Shown here piece by piece: positions 61,770-64,000 of a stretch of 64,000 nt of DNA; position 1 is the first letter of the stretch; every line of letters starts with the position of its first letter. A program made the position numbers and the translations under genes. The notes under the pieces were generated by a model. That model did not search any database, was not told the origin of the DNA, and saw only the letters and a program-made list of their open reading frames with translations. This stretch comes from Qipengyuania intermedia (GTDB lineage: Bacteria > Pseudomonadota > Alphaproteobacteria > Sphingomonadales > Sphingomonadaceae): assembly GCF_019711615.1 (NCBI RefSeq), contig NZ_JAIGNS010000001.1, positions 62,001 to 126,000 of the forward strand. The letters are read 5' to 3'.

Positions 61770-61793
61770 CGGGCGAGGCACCCGCAATTTTTT
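61770..61793 (+). terminator. weak terminator behind nadK
   Basis: A short CGGG/CCCG stem (61770-61773 and 61781-61784) is followed by CAATTTTTT. The stem is short, so termination would be partial at best. Confidence 0.3.
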
Positions 61794-61805
61794 GCAAAAC
61801 CCCGC

Positions 61806-61834
61806 TTGCCAAAGCAAATCCCCGCCCATATAGG
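61806..61834 (+). promoter_or_regulatory. promoter of tRNA-Asn
   Basis: TTGCCA (61806-61811) is followed after exactly 17 nt by TATAGG (61829-61834), 24 nt before the tRNA 5' end. Spacing and position suit a strong sigma-70 promoter. Confidence 0.6.
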
Positions 61835-61857
61835 CGCACCCCTGCCGTACAGGCTGC

Positions 61858-61932
61858 TCCCCGATAGCTCAGCGGTAGAGTAGGTGACTGTTAATCACTT
61901 GGTCGTTGGTTCGAATCCAACTCGGGGAGCCA
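61858..61932 (+). tRNA. tRNA-Asn (GTT)
   Basis: The acceptor stem TCCCCGA pairs with TCGGGGA; discriminator G and CCA (61930-61932) are encoded. The D-arm is GCTCAGCGGTAGAGT, the anticodon loop CTGTTAA gives GTT within stem GGTGA/TCACT, and the T-arm is TTGG-TTCGAATC-CAA. It lies between nadK and the TSUP gene, with no sign of an inserted element. Confidence 0.97.
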
Positions 61933-61940
61933 CTTTTCTC

Positions 61941-62678
61941 TTACAATCCAAAAAGTAAGCGCGCGCCCACCCACGCGGTGAGCGCGGCTGTGCCCCATCG
62001 TATCCAGCGCTGGGGAAGGTATTTGAGCGCCAGCAGGCTGCCGATCTGCCCCCCGATCGCCACCGCGACGAGCAGTGGCAGGCCCACATCGAGTGCGGCA
62101 ACGAACCTGCCCTCGCCGCCCTTCAATATCTGGCCCGCCAACCCGAAGAGCGAGTTCACGAGAATGAACAGGCTGGCTGTCGCGGCGATGGCACGTGCCG
62201 AATTCCATCTCATCAAGTGCAGGAGCGGCGCGAGGAAGATGCCGCCGCCGATCCCCACAAGTCCTGCCAGATAGCCGAGCGGCGCGGCGAACAGCCATGC
62301 CCACGCCCCGCGCTTGTCCGCTTCCCCGTCCGTATCGCGCACAGGGACCAGCATGGTCGCCGCAGTGAGCAGCAGCGCGGCACCCAGTAGCGTCAGGAAC
62401 GCGGTCTCCGATATCGGGGTCAGACCTCCCAGCAATGCAGCAGGTGCGGCAATCGCGGTGAGCAACCCGGCCTGACGCCATGGCGTCACCCCCGCCCTGG
62501 CGAAGCGGACGGTGCTGCCGGCCACCACCACGATGTTACACGCCAGCGCGATCATCGGGAGGATGCGGTAATCGACGCCCGAGAGCGCCAGCAGCGCATT
62601 ATAGGTCGACCCGCCGCCGAAACCGACGCTTGCGTAGAGCAAGGCTGTGACAAAGAACGCTATGAGGAGCGGCAGCAT
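61941..62678 (-). CDS. TSUP-family (TauE/SafE) membrane permease
   Basis: A 245-residue membrane protein with about eight hydrophobic segments and the two family repeats, seen as SVGFGGGSTYNALL near the start and GLVGIGGGIFLAPLL in the middle. TSUP proteins move sulfite, sulfoacetate or other organosulfur anions; the substrate here cannot be named. The start is ATG 62678 with AGGTG 6 nt upstream, rather than GTG 62687. It ends 8 nt from the tRNA-Asn. Confidence 0.88.
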   Translation of the reverse strand: MLPLLIAFFVTALLYASVGFGGGSTYNALLALSGVDYRILPMIALACNIVVVAGSTVRFARAGVTPWRQAGLLTAIAAPAALLGGLTPISETAFLTLLGAALLLTAATMLVPVRDTDGEADKRGAWAWLFAAPLGYLAGLVGIGGGIFLAPLLHLMRWNSARAIAATASLFILVNSLFGLAGQILKGGEGRFVAALDVGLPLLVAVAIGGQIGSLLALKYLPQRWIRWGTAALTAWVGARLLFGL

Positions 62679-62738
62679 CGCAATCACCTAGACCGCGTGC
62701 AGGTTCGCTTCTAGCCTCTGAATGCGGGAGGGGATTGC

Positions 62739-63353
62739 ATGACGGCGGACGATATCGAACTGAGCGACGGGCTGGTGCGCGCGAGAACGGGAGAAAGCGG
62801 CCTCGTCGGCGACATCACGGCCGAGGCGTTCCGCAACGATCCCTTCAATCTCTGGATGCTCGGCCGCTATCCGGCCATTCGTGCGCTATTCCGCCACCAG
62901 GCCAAGCGCATCTATGTGCCCCGGGGTTTCGTCTACCGCGCAGGCACTGACGGCGCCTGCATGTGGGCACTGCCCGGAACGGACACGCTGTTCACCCGGC
63001 TGGACTATTACCTCTTCGCGCTGCCGACGCTGGTCTACAGCGGACCGGCGGCCATCGCGCGCGCGGTAAAGACCGGGGAAGCGATGGAGGAGAGCCATCC
63101 AAGCTTTCCCCATGCCTATCTGTTCAGCATCGGGGTCCGGCCCGAAAAGCGGGGCACTGGCCTTGGCCGCAAGCTGATCCAGCCCGTGCTCGATGCGTGC
63201 GACCGGGCGCAGGTGCCCGCCTATCTGGAAAACTCGAACCCGGCGAACACCGGGTTTTACACCTCGTGCGGATTCGAGCCCGTCGGAGAGATCAGGCCGA
63301 CTCCGGATGCGCCTCCGCTAATCCCCATGGTCCGCCAGCCCCGCCGCTCATAG
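62739..63353 (+). CDS. GNAT-family acetyltransferase
   Basis: A 204-residue acetyltransferase. The acetyl-CoA-binding region is HAYLFSIGVRPEKRGTGLGRKLIQPVLDAC, with the V-x-P-x-x-R-x-x-G-x-G/A pattern, followed by AYLENSNPANTGFYTSCGFEPVGE. The substrate is unknown. A strong GGGAGGGG precedes ATG 62739. It converges with secA. Confidence 0.88.
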   Translation: MTADDIELSDGLVRARTGESGLVGDITAEAFRNDPFNLWMLGRYPAIRALFRHQAKRIYVPRGFVYRAGTDGACMWALPGTDTLFTRLDYYLFALPTLVYSGPAAIARAVKTGEAMEESHPSFPHAYLFSIGVRPEKRGTGLGRKLIQPVLDACDRAQVPAYLENSNPANTGFYTSCGFEPVGEIRPTPDAPPLIPMVRQPRRS

Positions 63354-63372
63354 CGACGGGGCGGCAGGGCAA

Positions 63373-64000
63373 TCAGGCTTTCGCGCCGACCGAACCGTGG
63401 CAGTGCTTGTACTTGCTGCCGGACCCGCAGGGGCACGGCGCGTTGCGGCTGATTTCCATGTCCGCGAACGGGTTGTCGTGCGAGGAGGCGCCACCCGGGC
63501 TAGCGGCTGCGCGCGGGCTTCCGGCAAGCGAACCGAACAGGTCGGCGCGGCTTTCCGAACCGTCGCCATCGGCCGAATTGTCGGCCCCGGTGAGCGGGTC
63601 GATATGGCCGGTGAGGAAATCGGGCAGTTCCGGCAGTTCGACCGCAGGCAACGGAGCGGGCTCCGCCAATTCGATGCGCAGCAGCTTGGCGGTCACGTCT
63701 TCGCGCAGATTGTCGAGCATACGCTGGAACAGCGCGAAGGCTTCCTGCTTGTATTCGTTGATCGGCTGCTTCTGCGCATGGGCACGCAGCCATACGACCT
63801 GGCGCAGAGCGTCTAGCGTGGAGAGGTGTTCCTTCCACTGGTGATCGAGTTCCTGCAGCAGCAGGCTCTTCTCGATGCGGCGCCACAGGCCCGGATCGGC
63901 ATTGGCGATCTTGGCGTCCATGCGGGCGTCCGCCTCGGCAAGGATACGCTCCTCGATGATTTCCGGCTCGATCTGGTCTTCTTCCAGCCAGTCTTCGAGC
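63373..64000 (-). CDS. secA: preprotein translocase ATPase SecA, C-terminal part (runs off the window)
   Basis: The window holds the last 208 codons or so of secA; the 5' part lies beyond position 64000. Visible are the helical scaffold end ([34 protein letters not shown]) and [21 protein letters not shown], a disordered linker, and the zinc-binding tail [17 protein letters not shown], the SEC-C motif that binds SecB and lipid. SecA drives protein export through SecYEG. The frame is open to the window edge. Confidence 0.97.
   Translation of the reverse strand, partial: LEDWLEEDQIEPEIIEERILAEADARMDAKIANADPGLWRRIEKSLLLQELDHQWKEHLSTLDALRQVVWLRAHAQKQPINEYKQEAFALFQRMLDNLREDVTAKLLRIELAEPAPLPAVELPELPDFLTGHIDPLTGADNSADGDGSESRADLFGSLAGSPRAAASPGGASSHDNPFADMEISRNAPCPCGSGSKYKHCHGSVGAKA

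Noticed and set aside
1..64000. CRISPR arrays and reverse transcriptases
   Set aside because: No regularly spaced repeats and no reverse-transcriptase YADD-type motif were seen, so neither CRISPR nor a retron/DRT system is claimed.

Overview
The right-hand part of the window (about 38.6-64 kb) is conserved chromosomal DNA of an alphaproteobacterium, most probably a Sphingomonadales/Erythrobacteraceae member. I infer this from the G+C-rich third positions, the DcaP-type porin, the acetate cluster, and the set recG, sdhE, mfd, nadK, tRNA-Asn and secA. The left-hand part (about 0.1-38.3 kb) is a composite accessory region. It is packed with restriction, helicase and nuclease genes, has patchy base composition, and contains an insertion sequence and recombinase genes, one intact and one a relic. 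It reads as a defence island.

Layout. 0.1-2.8 kb: a large tyrosine recombinase, an AlpA/excisionase-like DNA-binding protein, and tRNA-Leu(CAG). 3.2-10.4 kb: a small module of a winged-helix protein, a YbjN-fold protein and a divergent nitrilase-like enzyme; then a two-gene unit with a PD-(D/E)XK-like protein, and a GmrSD-type (DUF262/HNH) protein fused to an AlbA_2/Schlafen-like domain. At 10.51-10.60 kb lies the C-terminal stub of a second, lost integrase, marking a junction. 10.7-27.2 kb: a large DISARM-like cluster. Leftward are a UvrD-like helicase, DrmA, DrmB and a NERD-domain helicase, plus Vsr; rightward are a C5-cytosine methyltransferase, a SNF2 helicase and an actin/Hsp70-fold ATPase. 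An ISL3-family element (about 27.3-29.0 kb) follows at once and seems to have cut off a further small gene. 29.1-30.8 kb: three coupled genes, the middle one with a relaxase-like HxH motif. 31.1-38.3 kb: a Type I restriction-modification operon with two different HsdM subunits, HsdS and HsdR, preceded by a short leader ORF.

The core segment opens with a DcaP-like porin and a complete acetate-use cluster: acs, a CrbR-like LuxR-type regulator, a CrbS-like SLC5/histidine kinase/receiver hybrid, an ActP-type symporter and its DUF4212 small subunit. Then come an exonuclease and a cNMP/CBS/DUF294 protein, a tyrosine phosphatase, an ABC1 kinase and a fructosamine-kinase-like protein, recG, sdhE, mfd, an EAL protein, nadK, tRNA-Asn, a TSUP permease, a GNAT protein and the 3' part of secA.

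The best candidate for an undescribed system is the 10.7-27.2 kb cluster. It combines DISARM core genes (drmA, drmB, a drmMII-like methylase, a DrmD-like SNF2 protein) with UvrD and NERD helicases, Vsr and an actin-fold ATPase, and has no visible drmC. A second candidate is the nitrilase-like/winged-helix/YbjN module at 3.2-6.1 kb. Calls rest on motif reading only; no database search was possible.
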